A stretch of DNA of 64,000 nt from Blasia pusilla (taxonomy: Eukaryota; Marchantiophyta; Marchantiopsida; Blasiales): contig CM114272.1 of the NCBI GenBank assembly GCA_050084515.1, positions 43,586,001 to 43,650,000 on the forward strand, given 5' to 3'. Position numbers and translations under genes: made by a program. The notes under the pieces are model-generated. The model was given only the letters and a program-made list of their open reading frames with translations, searched no databases and was not told where the DNA came from. This document shows positions 1 to 10,649 of the stretch, one piece after another (the stretch's first letter is position 1; each line of letters starts with the position of its first letter).

Positions 1-182
1 ACATCCGCCACCACCGCAAGCACAACCAGAACCAATCTTTCAATAGTAAGGGGAACCAACTACGTGCAGAAAAGAAGTGGAAGGAAAATGAAAATATCCG
101 CCATAAGCACAAGAAAGGTTTCAACACCGAAGGGAAAATATCCGTCTAAATCCCAAGACATGTTTGAACAATCGAGCGCGGT

Positions 183-386
183 TCATACACAAAAACAGGG
201 GGAGGAGTCCCACATAACCGCCAGAACCACAACAAGGCATTGTGAGACCATAGCATCTATTAACCGCCGTGTTTGACAACCTTCAGTTGTAGCGTTTGCA
301 AGGGTTAAGAACGTTACAATGGGTTGATTCTTCTTGCCCACTTTGGTTACCTCCGGCAATTTGGTACTCGCCGCAACTGCAGAAAC
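183..386 (-). CDS. Possible last exon of the 1534-494 gene
   Basis: A minus-strand block that can be spliced to the upstream ORF. That ORF ends at a good donor (GTAAGT, 493-488), and an acceptor AG (388-387) opens this block in the same phase after a 107-bp intron. It would encode about 67 residues, rich in Lys and Thr at the start, ending at a TGA (185-183). I recognise no domain. Phase agreement and the splice signals are the only support, so this is a tentative exon. Confidence 0.3.
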   Translation of the reverse strand, partial: VSAVAASTKLPEVTKVGKKNQPIVTFLTLANATTEGCQTRRLIDAMVSQCLVVVLAVMWDSSPCFCV

Positions 387-493
387 CTATGCAAACAATT
401 ACATGGGCCGAATACATGTGTCATATTACTAAAGAAAGAAACCAGAATAAAGCTGAAAAAGTAAATGAAAAATTTTTGCTTGTAAAAACTTAC

Positions 494-1534
494 AAAGGGA
501 CTTTCAGCATTTGCCGACGCATCATCGTCTTTGTGCGCTTTTATCTTTCTCCTTGCTTTTCTCGGAGGAGCCACAAAGTCGGAATTACCTTGTGATTTAT
601 CTTCTTCATCAGGCTCTGGTATTGTTTTTGGCCTTCTTTTTCTTTCGGGCATCTTCAATTTGATTAAGAGCCGGCCACTCTTATCGTCGTCACTTGATTT
701 CTGTTTAGCTTTAGCTTTTCCAACTTTCTTTCCGGAAGCTATCCGAGGCCTTCCAACCACCTTTCCTCCATCAATATGTTGGGATGATTCAGCAGGGTTG
801 CCATCAGCGGCATCCTCTTGAATCTGAAGCGGAGGAGAGACAAGTGTAGCCATGGCAACAGTGACAGAGTCCAGAGGAAAATCTCCATGGTTGAACAAAA
901 TTGTCAAAAGCACTCCCACTGCGCTCTCTCTCTATTTCTCCTTCTTCACTCTTGGTCGGAGAACTGCCTTTATGTCGAGCATAAGTTTTCGGTACACATA
1001 TGTTGCCCAATCAATCGGTTTTCCCTCCCAAGCGCGACATGCCATGGAAAGCATGCTAGCAGGCACACACTCCGGATTAGCCTTCATGTGAAAACATCGA
1101 TTTAACTGTGTCAAAATAAGACGAAAGGATTGGGGTACAAGATAGCAATGTTTGTACCCATGACTTGTCTTCTCAATTTTTGTGAGATATTTCCGATAGA
1201 GGCTTGGCTCCTCTTGTTCGGTGTGTTGTCTCTCCATTGACAAATATGTGCCAATATTTGAGAATTTGAATGCCTTCGCGATCAATTCAGGGGACAGTTC
1301 TAACGCATACTCATGTAAATTGTCTGGATATCTTTTTCTAACCAATCCCTCTGATGTAATTGGGTTGAAGGTGCTTAAGAAATACACTACCATATCCTTG
1401 TCACATTCAACCCACGATACATTCCAGATACCTTGAATTCCCATCAGCAAAAGCTTCTCCTCATCTACATTCTGCTCGATTCTCGCAAAATCAGTTCTGT
1501 AATGAACTTCCTCCAGCGGGTATTCTTCTGCCAT
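494..1534 (-). pseudogene. Plant-transposon-type protein, one in-frame stop
   Basis: An open frame of 347 codons from an ATG at 1534, interrupted only by one TAG at 934-932. The first 200 residues look like the globular region of the loosely defined 'putative plant transposon protein' family, with a conserved Trp near the start and a segment about growth along 'MACRAWEGKPIDWATYVY'. After the stop the same frame continues with a hydrophobic stretch and then a highly charged Lys/Asp/Glu-rich tail resembling a nuclear localisation region. The frame ends at a splice donor. No catalytic motif is visible and I assign no biochemical role. One nonsense codon could mean a young pseudogene, a sequencing error or an unrecognised short intron. 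It lies on the same strand as the MULE gene further right. Confidence 0.5.
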
Positions 1535-1619
1535 GGTTTCTTTTCCTGGGTGCAGTTACAAACAACATACTTTCAGAATGACACCTACATATGCAACAGA
1601 CAATGACTCACTGAAACGC

Positions 1620-1686
1620 GGCGGCTATATAGAGTTGGCGGCTATATAGATCAGTGCCATCAGGAATAGAACAGATGGCACTGATC
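1620..1686. repeat. 17-bp tandem pair followed by 13-bp inverted repeat
   Basis: Two copies of GGCGGCTATATAGA start 17 bp apart (1620 and 1637). They are followed at once by a perfect 13-bp inverted repeat: arms 1649-1661 (GATCAGTGCCATC) and 1674-1686, with a 12-nt loop. On the minus strand this lies about 90-150 bp upstream of the ATG at 1534, so it could form a hairpin in the promoter or leader of that gene. Confidence 0.7.
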
Positions 1687-1699
1687 CCATTGCTTGTGG

Positions 1700-2930
1700 G
1701 ATGAGTGGAAAGAGTTCACACTTGCAGAGGCTGGAGAAGAACAAGTCCCACTGTTTGTGCATCCAATTCAGCCACATCTGCTACTGGATGGCTTACAACT
1801 CGAGTCACGCATGACCCTCTCTCAGATTCACAAACAAGAGAGACTCACTCTCTGGCAATTCCTTCTTCAGTTCTTATGATATTGATGTACTTAAGTCATT
1901 TTGAGAACACGTAGATTCACTAAAGTAGGAGCTAGAGTTACTATCAGAATGTGGATCTTAGTTTTTTTTTTCTTTTTAGTCTTTGAAATGCCATAAGACC
2001 GGTTGAACAGGTCTGGCCATCCCAAGGAGATCAGTCCCAGGGTTTTGCATAGCTACTCAGTCAGTCTGTAGCACACTCGACATGCGACGTTGTTGGGTTT
2101 GAAGCAGCTGCCTCTTCCCTCTGTGATCTAGTGAATTACTCCATGAATGGATCAGACATGGTAAGTTCAAATAACAATGGAGACCGAGGCAGTAATGGTG
2201 ATGTCAGACAGGGGAGGACATATGCATCCATGCTAAAATAGTAGAGTGCATTTAGACAGGGCGTGAATGGACCTTGAACTTGTTTCAAAAGTTACTCAGA
2301 CTTAGCCGCAACTCCAAGGATCATCAGTTCTGTCAATGAAGATCCCATGTGATGTGCTTGCAATCTCTATAAATTATAGTATATAGATAGAAATACAGTC
2401 CAGATGCACAATTGAAAACTGTAAATTTTGGGTCGAGACAGAAATCTACGGTGGGACTGTTACGGATGTTAGCTTGTCCCTATCAGGGCAAGTCTGCTGC
2501 TTCCAGCAGACTTGTCCAGCAGCATTCCGTGTTTTCCGAAGAAAGTGGAAGAATGAAAAGGTTCAGGATGATATGTCAGATTCCATCAAAACTGGGGGAT
2601 GAAAGTCCAGCTGTGATTCAAGTTCAGTTCAATCAAAGATGTTCAAGACTACACACATTAAAGTCTTGGAGGTTGGATCTGAATGGGATTGAACGAGCAC
2701 CTAATTTCGCACAACCGTAGTTCTTCTCTAAACGAGCAATGCTTCCAGCAGTCACTTGCAAAATTTGCACGCAGCAAGCGCGTGAAACGTCCAGGGAGAC
2801 TTCATACCTTCCGTCGTGATTTCTCTCTTTCTGGCTGTCCAGCTTTCTCTCTTTCTGGCTGTCCACTGTAACCCCCGAGCACTGCCACGGACAACTGGGA
2901 ATGAGGATCCAAATCGAAATGTTCCACGAT
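1700..2930. other. No clear gene; possible 3' pirin remnants
   Basis: No convincing coding region. On the minus strand, a stretch near 2900 (a short FDLDPHSQL-like string) and one near 2490 (SSRLALIG) faintly resemble the C-terminal half of pirins, which would fit the exons just to the right. The frames are broken and the match is weak. Confidence 0.2.
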
Positions 2931-2937
2931 TACGTTC

Positions 2938-4656
2938 TCACGTCTGCTGATTGCCCCCCCAAAGTTGAATTCCACGCTGCACTCCCTTTTTAGCTGGCAG
3001 TTCACAATGAACTATGCCTCGCCCTGTTGTCATCCACTGTACATTGGACAACAGAGTTCGACTACATTCTGTGAGAAAGGAAAAATGTTTACCAAACCAA
3101 AATCAATTAAGAAAAAGCCATGCTACTGCGGGCCAATTTCGCACGAAGGACTCAAAATTCTCTCCATTCTATTTTAAAATCCTCTCTTAAATAAAAGCCC
3201 TCACTGGTTGCGCAATTCATAGCCTTTGTAGAACCGAACTAGAATTTTGTCTCCACTGAGTACCACTTACGAAACAATAGGGGGATGAACACATGCCTTA
3301 GACACTCTCGGGCAGGAACGAAGTCCAAAGATATAGTATAGGAAATCACAGGTGCAAACATAGGGTTATCATGAAGGAGGAGAAAGACGGACCTGCAAAT
3401 CACCGGGCCCAATGGTGCCTTTATGCCCATCGAAATCCTGGTGAGTGAATGCTCCGTGGAGACAGGAGAAGACAGGTCTGCTTGGTAAGACCCACGAACT
3501 GAACAGTAGGAAATGGCGAAACCCGACGTGTACCCAGATCCCGGGAGTGGGAAACTATTTGGCTTAGTAAGAACTTATGGCAGTAGTGTGTGAGAAACAG
3601 TTGTGGGCATTCCATCGTGCACACTGCGGATTCTAGAACCTTCGAAGGAAACCGGGCAGGGTAGAGGCATCCAGGAACGATTCCCGTGACCTCTCCTCAC
3701 CTAATAATCGCAGCCGGTCTGAAGTTATGGCCACTCTCCTAGATGGGATGCTATTGAAACTGGGGCAGTGAATAGCTGCATGACTCCAGTCATCACACAC
3801 ATTCCTCAGTAGGATCCCTTCCCGATTCTTAGCACGTTAACTGCAGGCTCCTTTCACTAGGTTTTGTTTTCTCCAACTATCAGATGCGAAAAAACGAGTT
3901 CATTGCAAACCGATTGAAGCGCACGCACGATAATATGATTCAAGGAATTTGCCCTGGAAGCGAAATTCCGGGCCTGACATGAATGGAACGTCTGCATCCC
4001 TTGCACAATTGATCAGCTGCACAGTGTGAGATGATCTGGAGATCGCCTTGTCTGGTTCGATTGCGCAATAAGAGCAATGTTCGGTGAAACCTGAACTAAG
4101 ACTGGCTATCCGTCACATCCTGAAAGAGCGACAATAATGGTCCATGTCGGCCTCAATCGAGTATCAAAGGCAATTACCTGCAAAATGGTCGAGAAGAAGA
4201 AAATGATCGAGCTGCTTCAGTTCTGGTCTGCGAACAAGACCAAAACAATTACAGCTTCTCAATTCCGTACCCCTCTCTGCCACATTGTACAATCTCCTCA
4301 CCGAATCAAAGATTCCAGGCTCACTGGAATTTTCCATCTCACCTGCCTATGCTACGTCTGACAAGTGCACCATCTCCTTCTGGTTGCTCTACCGATAGAA
4401 GCTTCTTCACAGCGACGCTGGGGCTGCTGAACCGCGGCTCATTCAAGACTTTCAAGATGGAACTTGCGCCGCTCAACTCCCCATTGTCATCAGACTCGGC
4501 CGTCAAACCGTAGCTCACAGTCTGCTTAGCCCCAAAGTAGAACAAGTGCAGCAAATTGCTCCGGAAGAGGAAAAAGACCGACGGCGCCACGAGCATGAGA
4601 ACCAAAGACGACCGCACAAGCAGATGCAGAACATAGTTCACCTTGGAGCTAGGCAT
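2938..4656 (-). pseudogene. Pirin-like gene, at least four exons, incomplete
   Basis: Pirins are small cupin-fold nuclear iron proteins. Exon 1 (ATG about 4656, donor after 4343) starts with a hydrophobic segment and ends in the pirin N-terminal signature (EGDGALVRRSIGR). Exon 2 (4227-4178, 50 nt, AG/GT borders, in phase) encodes PELKQLDHFLLLDHFA, where pirins have a 'LDPFLxLDEF' string. A third exon, ending at the donor after 3393, encodes GAFTHQDFDGHKGTIGPGDLQ (split here: GAFTHQDF, then GHKGTIGPGDLQ), and a fourth from 3036 encodes WMTTGRGIVHCELP. These two carry the late metal ligands His and Glu (GIVHxE). I could not find the exon with the early HPHRGFE metal-binding motif between 4178 and 3440, and the fourth exon runs into a stop at 2940-2938. 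Either an exon is diverged or the gene is dead. Confidence 0.6.
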
Positions 4657-4886
4657 ACGCAAAATCCTGCCGCGCTGCTCTGACTCGCACCTGCGATCGC
4701 TGCAGGTCATTCAATCCGCACGAGATTTCAAGCTGCATCTGTTCGAATTCAAGCTCCAGATTTCCTTGACGTGAATAGCCGTATCCAGGGAAAAACCTAG
4801 AAAATCGCTCCGACAAAGTACAGTCTTGGAAACACACATTTCCCTATTCGCCTAAACTTAATGTCCACTCCACAGAAACTGCAAAC

Positions 4887-5026
4887 GTGACAGAGTTCTC
4901 AAGCGTCACAACTTGGACGCCCACTTAGACTTACCCGCAACGTTACATCCCTATACGTGACAGATTTCTCTACCGCCACAACTTGGACACCCACTCAGAC
5001 TTAGCCGCAGCTAGGTGGATGTCCTC
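4887..5026. repeat. Two-copy 70-bp tandem repeat
   Basis: Two imperfect copies start at 4887 and 4957. Each contains GTGACAGA, then CACAACTTGGAC and CCCACT(T/C)AGACTTA. Further partial echoes of the 'TTGGACGCCC...GACTTAG' part follow to about 5070. No coding content recognised. Confidence 0.65.
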
Positions 5027-5082
5027 CGCCTTCCTTGGACGCCCGTTCGGACTTAGGTGCCCACATTAAACTTAGGAGCGGC

Positions 5083-5658
5083 TCATGGGTAGGCGACAAC
5101 TTCAAAAATTCTAAAACACTTCTCAGAGAAACAAGCGACTACGTTAGCTTTGAAGTAGTATAAGCGCAAAGTAACGCAGATTTTAGTCGCCATAAAGTTA
5201 TTGAGGCAGTATAAGCGCAGAGTAACGCAGATTTTAGTCGCCATAAAGTTATTGAGGCAGTATAAGCACAGAGTAACGCAGATTTTAGTCGCCATAAAGT
5301 TATTGAGGCAGTATAAGCGCAGAGTAACGCAGATTTTAGTCGCCATAAAGTTATTGAGACAGTATAAGCGCAGAGTAATGCAGATTTTAGTCGCCAAGAA
5401 GCCATTGCGATTATTCGCCGATACCAAGAAGTTGTTTTTAACAGCCGATGCCAAGAAGTTTTTAACAACCGGTACCAAGAAGAAGCTTCTAGCAGCCGAG
5501 GACTTTATGTAACACTCACTTTTATTTGCCGATACCAACTGCTCTTTTAGCCAAGTAGTCAATGAAAAAAACTCACTACAATTTGATTTTAAGTTGGCAG
5601 GCTTCAGAACCTCCGAAGAGGGAGTCCCTTTCCTGCGTCTAGCCTTGCCTTGGGCCAA
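5083..5658 (-). CDS. Uncharacterised repeat-containing ORF
   Basis: An open frame of 191 codons on the minus strand. Its first 45 or so residues are basic and non-repetitive; the rest is translated minisatellite. The C-terminal part is five 17-residue repeats (51 bp) with consensus ATKICVTLRLYCLNNFM, preceded by diverged 27-bp-like repeats giving (F/W)LVSA..KNN. Frame conservation could simply follow from 51 being divisible by three, since a second minus frame is also open across most of the array. I recognise no family. It may be a transposon-borne intron rather than a protein. Confidence 0.2.
   Translation of the reverse strand: MAQGKARRRKGTPSSEVLKPANLKSNCSEFFSLTTWLKEQLVSANKSECYIKSSAARSFFLVPVVKNFLASAVKNNFLVSANNRNGFLATKICITLRLYCLNNFMATKICVTLRLYCLNNFMATKICVTLCLYCLNNFMATKICVTLRLYCLNNFMATKICVTLRLYYFKANVVACFSEKCFRIFEVVAYP
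5157..5410. repeat. 51-bp minisatellite, about 4.8 copies
   Basis: Copies start at 5157, 5208, 5259, 5310 and 5361, each beginning AGTATAAGCG and containing TTTTAGTCGCCATAAAG. The last copy diverges at 5394. It passes into shorter repeats of the GCCGAT(A/G)CCAAGAAG type up to about 5540. Copies differ at only a few positions, so the array is recent. Confidence 0.95.
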
Positions 5659-5659
5659 C

Positions 5660-6200
5660 TAGTCACACCGCTCAAGTTGGGTGGTTGTATCTTGTGTCTC
5701 CATTTGAGTGCGCTTACGAGGTGCGGCTATTTCATGCGACTAAGAGTGAAGAGAAGCTCCCCATAGAAGCTAATGTATTTCCAATACCCTCTTTCTTATC
5801 CTGAGTCTTCTTAGGGTGCGATAGAAGGTGCGGCGACTATTCGACGCGGGCCCTAAACGCCCTGTGCTTGGTACATATTAGAATAGACCGCACACATAAT
5901 GTTTGGAACCATGGTTCTTGACAACTGGCACTTAAAGGAATTACAACGTCTCTTCAGCCGATGAGAATAGCCGCCGGCATGACAAATAAGGGCCTACATG
6001 GGCGCCAAAGGTGAAATTTAGCCAACGGAATGCGATGAAAGAGTTAACAGAAAGGATTTAATTCCAAGATTTTCTTCTTACAATGTCCAGCCCCTCCTAA
6101 AACTTCTACTACACCTTACATTCTTTGGCAGCTTCCTCCGCTAAAGAAATGAACAACGCTTCCTCCAAAGGACTCAAATCATCATCTGTATCTACATGCC
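5660..6200. other. Spacer, no gene recognised
   Basis: No convincing ORF. An isolated TAGCCGCC word (the complement of the GGCGGCTA motif) lies at 5968-5975. The right edge probably holds the 3' end of the MULE gene. Confidence 0.3.
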
Positions 6201-7689
6201 AATTCATGTCTAAACTTGGGATTGATGGAGCCTGCACTTTTCAATGGGTTCTTCGATGTCTTCATCAGATAAGCCATATACTTCTTTCACACCTGGGAAT
6301 ATTGAAGTATTGTCTCTCTGCTTGCCAAGGAAAATATTATTGCACACTTGTGAATTGCCTGCCCACCTCTCGTTCCCTTCCACTTCTTCTGATTGGGAGC
6401 CAATATCTTCTCCCTTTACAAGCCCAATACCAATTGCATCGAGGGTAGCAATACTTTCAGCTGTGCAACCACCACCACTACTCACGACCTCCCCACCTTC
6501 ATGCACATGGGTTGTGGTTACATCCACAAAGAGTTGATTGGTTCTTTGATATATCCAAAGATCGATGAGCACTCACATCTTGGCCACGGCTCTCAAGAGC
6601 CGTGTCAGCCAATTCACCGTCAATTTTATTCTGTGCTGGACGGGCATGAGTATTATCCACAAGATTAACCACACTATTATCCGCCGATAGAGGAGTAGTA
6701 TTAGCCCCAAGCCCACTGTGAGTTCTTTGCGTCTGACTCATGATGCATATTTGTCTACCAGCAGCTATATCTGCTTTCAGAACTTCACACGTCTTTCGAT
6801 TGTGGCCTTCTCCTAAACAATGTGTGCACCTTCGGCCCCCCACACGTAAGTATGATCCTCTTCTCGGTAATGTGGGTTCATGGTCTCCTTTGATGTATAT
6901 CTCTCCACTTGCTGGGTAGTCGTGGATCGGATAAGAAAGCTCCTCAACCTGCTCATCACGTTGAGACCTGGCAGGGCCATTGCTTGGAATGCGCAAAACA
7001 CGATGTCGTCCGCGTCGAACTGCAACAGGAGGGGGCCGACACTCCCAAGATGGTAATAGATCATCACATTTCACAACTGGTATGCTGCTTGTATAAACCC
7101 GACGGATAAAATTGTTTGTCCACGTTGGATCAAACAATTGCTCAGAATCCATCCCAGTGAACACATCCCATAACATGAGTGCAAGGCCAACGTGTGTCTT
7201 GAAATTCAAGGCAAGATCATTGGCACTTGGGACTCAATTGAACATGAAATTCGTGCCTTGAGGTTCTTGACACAACCAACGCATTTGCTTCATCACAGGC
7301 GATGACTTGGAACGCTTGACAAGTATTCTCATTCTGCTGATATCGAAGTTGGGCATATGTCGTCAATTTTGTCTTGAATTTGTCAGGATGGAACGCTTCT
7401 AACTTCCTCTCAGCATAAGTCTTCATCATATAATTCCACATGCCACATGCAATTTCCAAAGGAGGACTTTCTCTGATAGGCTTGATCGCAGAATTTATAA
7501 CCTCCACCAAATTCGAAGTTACTTTGCCATATCGAGGCAATGGAAATGCACACCTTGCAAACTTTTCTGGTTCGATTTCTCGAATATAAGCTGCTGCATC
7601 GCTTATCTTCTTAATATGATGCCTCTCCATCTCTGACAGCCAAAATTCAAACCTGGACATCCGTATGAATCTGCTTAATATGTTGGGAA

Positions 7690-7940
7690 AATAGCCGCCG
7701 ACTTACAAGTTAAGCGCCAACAGAGAACCTACTGTAAATAGCCGCCAACAAAGGTAAAATATAATCGTTGCTTATAGGAAAATATGCCAACTGATGCTTC
7801 CGCCGACTCACAAATTTGGCGCCAACAGAAAACCTACTGTAAATAACCACCAGAAAAGGTAATGGAGATGCCAAGTAAATGCTCCAACGACTTACACATT
7901 CAATTCTAAGAATGAGAACTACTGTAAATAGTCGCCAGAA
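7690..7940. repeat. Tandem repeat inside a MULE intron, three copies
   Basis: Three diverged copies share CTACTGTAAATA, at 7729, 7834 and 7919, so spacing is about 105 and 85 bp. Each is followed by a GCCGCCA-like word, and two are preceded by GCGCCAACAGA. On the gene strand each copy contains TTTACAG and then GT(A/G)AGTCG, acceptor-like and donor-like strings about 25 nt apart. Confidence 0.7.
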
Positions 7941-9790
7941 AGTTGCACAAATCATATGAAGGTATGTGGATAGCCAAGCTTTTTCCTGGGGATACTTACT
8001 TTTGCCTTGTCCTTGCATAAAGGCAGAAGATGAAATACTCCTCCGCCAATTTTCCATAACGTGACTTCACATTTGCTCTCAGATGTTGGGCACACATGCT
8101 GTGAATATTATATGGGAAAACTGCATGAACAGCATGTAATAGACCCTTCTGCCTATCTGACACGATTACTATATTTGGATCGTCGAGGGTAGGAATAGCC
8201 TTCTTCAAATATGAACAAAACCATTCCCAATCTTCATTGCTTTCACGAGGGCAAATACCATAGGCTACAATTATTGTGTTTGAGTTTCCATCCAACATTG
8301 ATGCTATGAAAATCTGGACTGGATATTTCCTGTTCTTTGTATGACATGCATCCAACCCGACTACCTTCTGCACAAAAGGTATAACGGATTTCATAGCTGA
8401 AGGACAGATGAATAATCGTTTGAACCTCGCGGATTGTGAGTCCCAAACATCCCATGCAGCCGTTGCAAGAGGATCAGCTTCCTTCACACAGTCGATGAAA
8501 GCAGGGATCATGTGGAAACTTGCCCGTTCGCCGCCATTCATCCAATCTCAACATATTTCCTTGCATCTCCATGCGGGAAAGTATGTTGTTTGTCTTTTAT
8601 AGTTTTGGGCTAGGACATTTACAAGTCTGCCCACAGGAATGTTGGGTTGATTCTCAACCCTATCTGCCATAACCATTGCCAACCACTTTGCTTTATGAGT
8701 AGGACCTCTCCATATGTGAATGTGTCGGGCATGTGTGCTTGAGGTTGCATCTGATTATCGGTAACCGCCACCATTCTTATGTCGCTGGCATCTTACTCTC
8801 CATTCACAAGAGGGACGCACTTTGTCATTTGGCACACACATGTACCTCGCAAACTCTCCACATACACCATTCTGAGCAATCCCGAGTGTTTTTTTATCAT
8901 TTGATGTTTCACCGCGCTTTCTTCTTCTCTGCATGGGCTCGTTCAAGGGTGCTACTACTTCAGTGAATGTATTTTTGAAAATGGGTTGGTTAGGTCGCTT
9001 ACTATGTTGTGGACGCCATGCTGGTCCCATCCCAGACGATTGTCTGCAAATTATGGGGTCGGATATGCTTTCCCTCTCCATCCATACATTTAACATCGGC
9101 TCCCCACTAGCCTGGTCAATATTGCTAATAGCCGCTGAGCAACTATGAGCCAAAGGGGACAATGAACCTATAGTCACATTTGGCAAATTCGGTTCACCCT
9201 GCTTTGTTGTCGTCGTTGTAAAGTGGGCCTCCATGTTTGTCGTATCTTTAAGAGGCCATGTGGAAACTCCAGCCAACAACATGTTTGTAGCCGCCAAGGG
9301 GGCTCCATCGGTTATACCACAGGTTGAAGGTAAACGTTGGCGGCTATTTCCTTCTGCCCAATCCAATTCAAGACCCCGTTGCTTGTTAAACCTTGCGTCT
9401 ATGGGACCGGTAATGTCTCTTAAAGGGGTATCCACTTCACATTGCAGGTGTCTCATCCATTCCTCACCAGCGGGATTCTCAACATCTTCTTGAAAAGGTT
9501 CCTTGCCAGAGCCGGACTTTGGCACCATTTCTTCTGGCGGACCTTTCCCTCTTATGTTAGCACCATATCTACAAGTGCGAAGTCGATACCATTTCTTCGT
9601 CCGCGCACAACTCTTCGCTCTAGAATTCAAGGAGCACCAACAATCCAATGCGAACTCGAAGTCATCAAAATTTGTGAAGACTTCATTCAAACGGATCCGT
9701 TTGGCTTGTCTCTGGACTGCAAAACATCAAAGATAATAGTCAATGACTGCAAATAGCCGACACTTTTGCCTTGGCGGCTAAAATTTGCTT

Positions 9791-10420
9791 AGACATTCTC
9801 CTACTTCATCAGTGCTTGGTAGTAGCCGGAGGAGAGAGCGAGTGCTAGTCGATACTCCTTACCTTCTTCCAAGTTGTGTCCTTCCAAATTAGGCTCCTTC
9901 TCAATGACTCTGAGTGAAAAATAGCAGCCGAGATTTCCACCTTGGCGGCTAAAATCTATAGAGACATTCTCCTACTTCATCAGTGCTTGATAGTAGACGG
10001 AGGAGAGAGCGAGTGCTAGTCGATACTCCTTAAATTCTTCCAAGTTGTATCCTTCCAAATTAGGCTCCTTCTCAATGACTCTGAGTGAAAAATAGCAGCC
10101 GAGATTTCCACCTTGGCGGCTAAAATCTATAGAGACATTCTCCTACTTCATCAGTGTTTGATAGTAGACGGAGGAGAGAGCGAGTGCTAGTCGATACTCC
10201 TTACCTTCTTCCAAGTTGTATCCTTCCAAATTAGACTCCTTCTCAATGACTCTGAGTGAAAAATAGCAGCCGAGATTTCCACCTTGGCGGCTAAAATCTT
10301 TAGAGACATTCTCCTACTTCATCAGTGCTTGATAGTAGACGGAGGAGAGAGAGCGGGTGGTAGTCAATAATCCTTACCTTCTTCCAAGCTATATCCTTCG
10401 AGATTAGGCTCCTTCTTGAA
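9791..10420. repeat. 171-bp tandem array carrying a 47-nt mini-exon
   Basis: Copies start at 9791, 9962, 10133 and 10304, an exact 171-bp period each time. The fourth merges into the first MULE exon. On the minus strand each full copy has a pyrimidine-rich acceptor ending CACTCAG, then 47 nt encoding KEPNLEG(Y/H)NLEE, then a donor GTAAGG. The 47-nt blocks are 9909-9863, 10080-10034 and 10251-10205. Copy 2 has TT where the donor GT should be (10033-10032); copies 1 and 3 and the parent exon keep it. Confidence 0.9.
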
Positions 10421-10649
10421 TGTGTTTGCTTTCCCTTTGTTCAAAGCGGCATGAGAGTTCGAGTGGAATGGCCGCCGACCATATGCAACACACTTCCTGT
10501 GTTCCTCCTCTTCACCGGCAAATATACCCTTCTCATCCACGGGGAAGAAGTGTCGGTGTAACACTGAAGCAAAATCGGTGGGCGACATCTCCAAGAGATC
10601 TCTAAACGGTTCTTTACCATCCATTCTCGAATAAGCAGGCAGATGAACA

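Larger units (their letters stand above)
6210..10624 (-). pseudogene. Mutator-like (MULE) mudrA-type transposase gene, broken
   Basis: A DDE-type cut-and-paste transposase of the Mutator superfamily. A first exon (10624-10378) gives about 82 residues. After a repeat-filled intron, an exon opening at 9716 carries the N-terminal 'FTNFDDFEFALDCWC' region and a Cys/His motif ending in CEWRVRC. The same frame continues through a TAA (8757-8755) and one TGA near 8550 into the MULE catalytic domain (8541-7996), including VVGLDACHTKN, SNEDWEWF, VSDRQKGLLHAV and CAQHLRANV. After a second repeat-filled gap, 7660-7217 gives the C-terminal domain. A SWIM-like zinc finger follows, with an in-frame TGA between its cysteines and the intact WPCTHVM part. 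After a frameshift comes a CCHC knuckle (CTHCLGEGHNRKTC, about 6820-6780) and an acidic tail that shifts frame again near 6540. Stops and shifts make it non-functional. I did not find terminal inverted repeats. Confidence 0.85.

Noticed and set aside
3900-4130. Coherent minus frame reading DADVPFMSGPEF as a possible third exon of the pirin-like gene
   Set aside because: Splice phase fits but the text does not match the pirin position, so it was left out of the model.
9791-10420. CRISPR-like array
   Set aside because: The repeats are contiguous 171-bp tandem units without spacers, in plant DNA.
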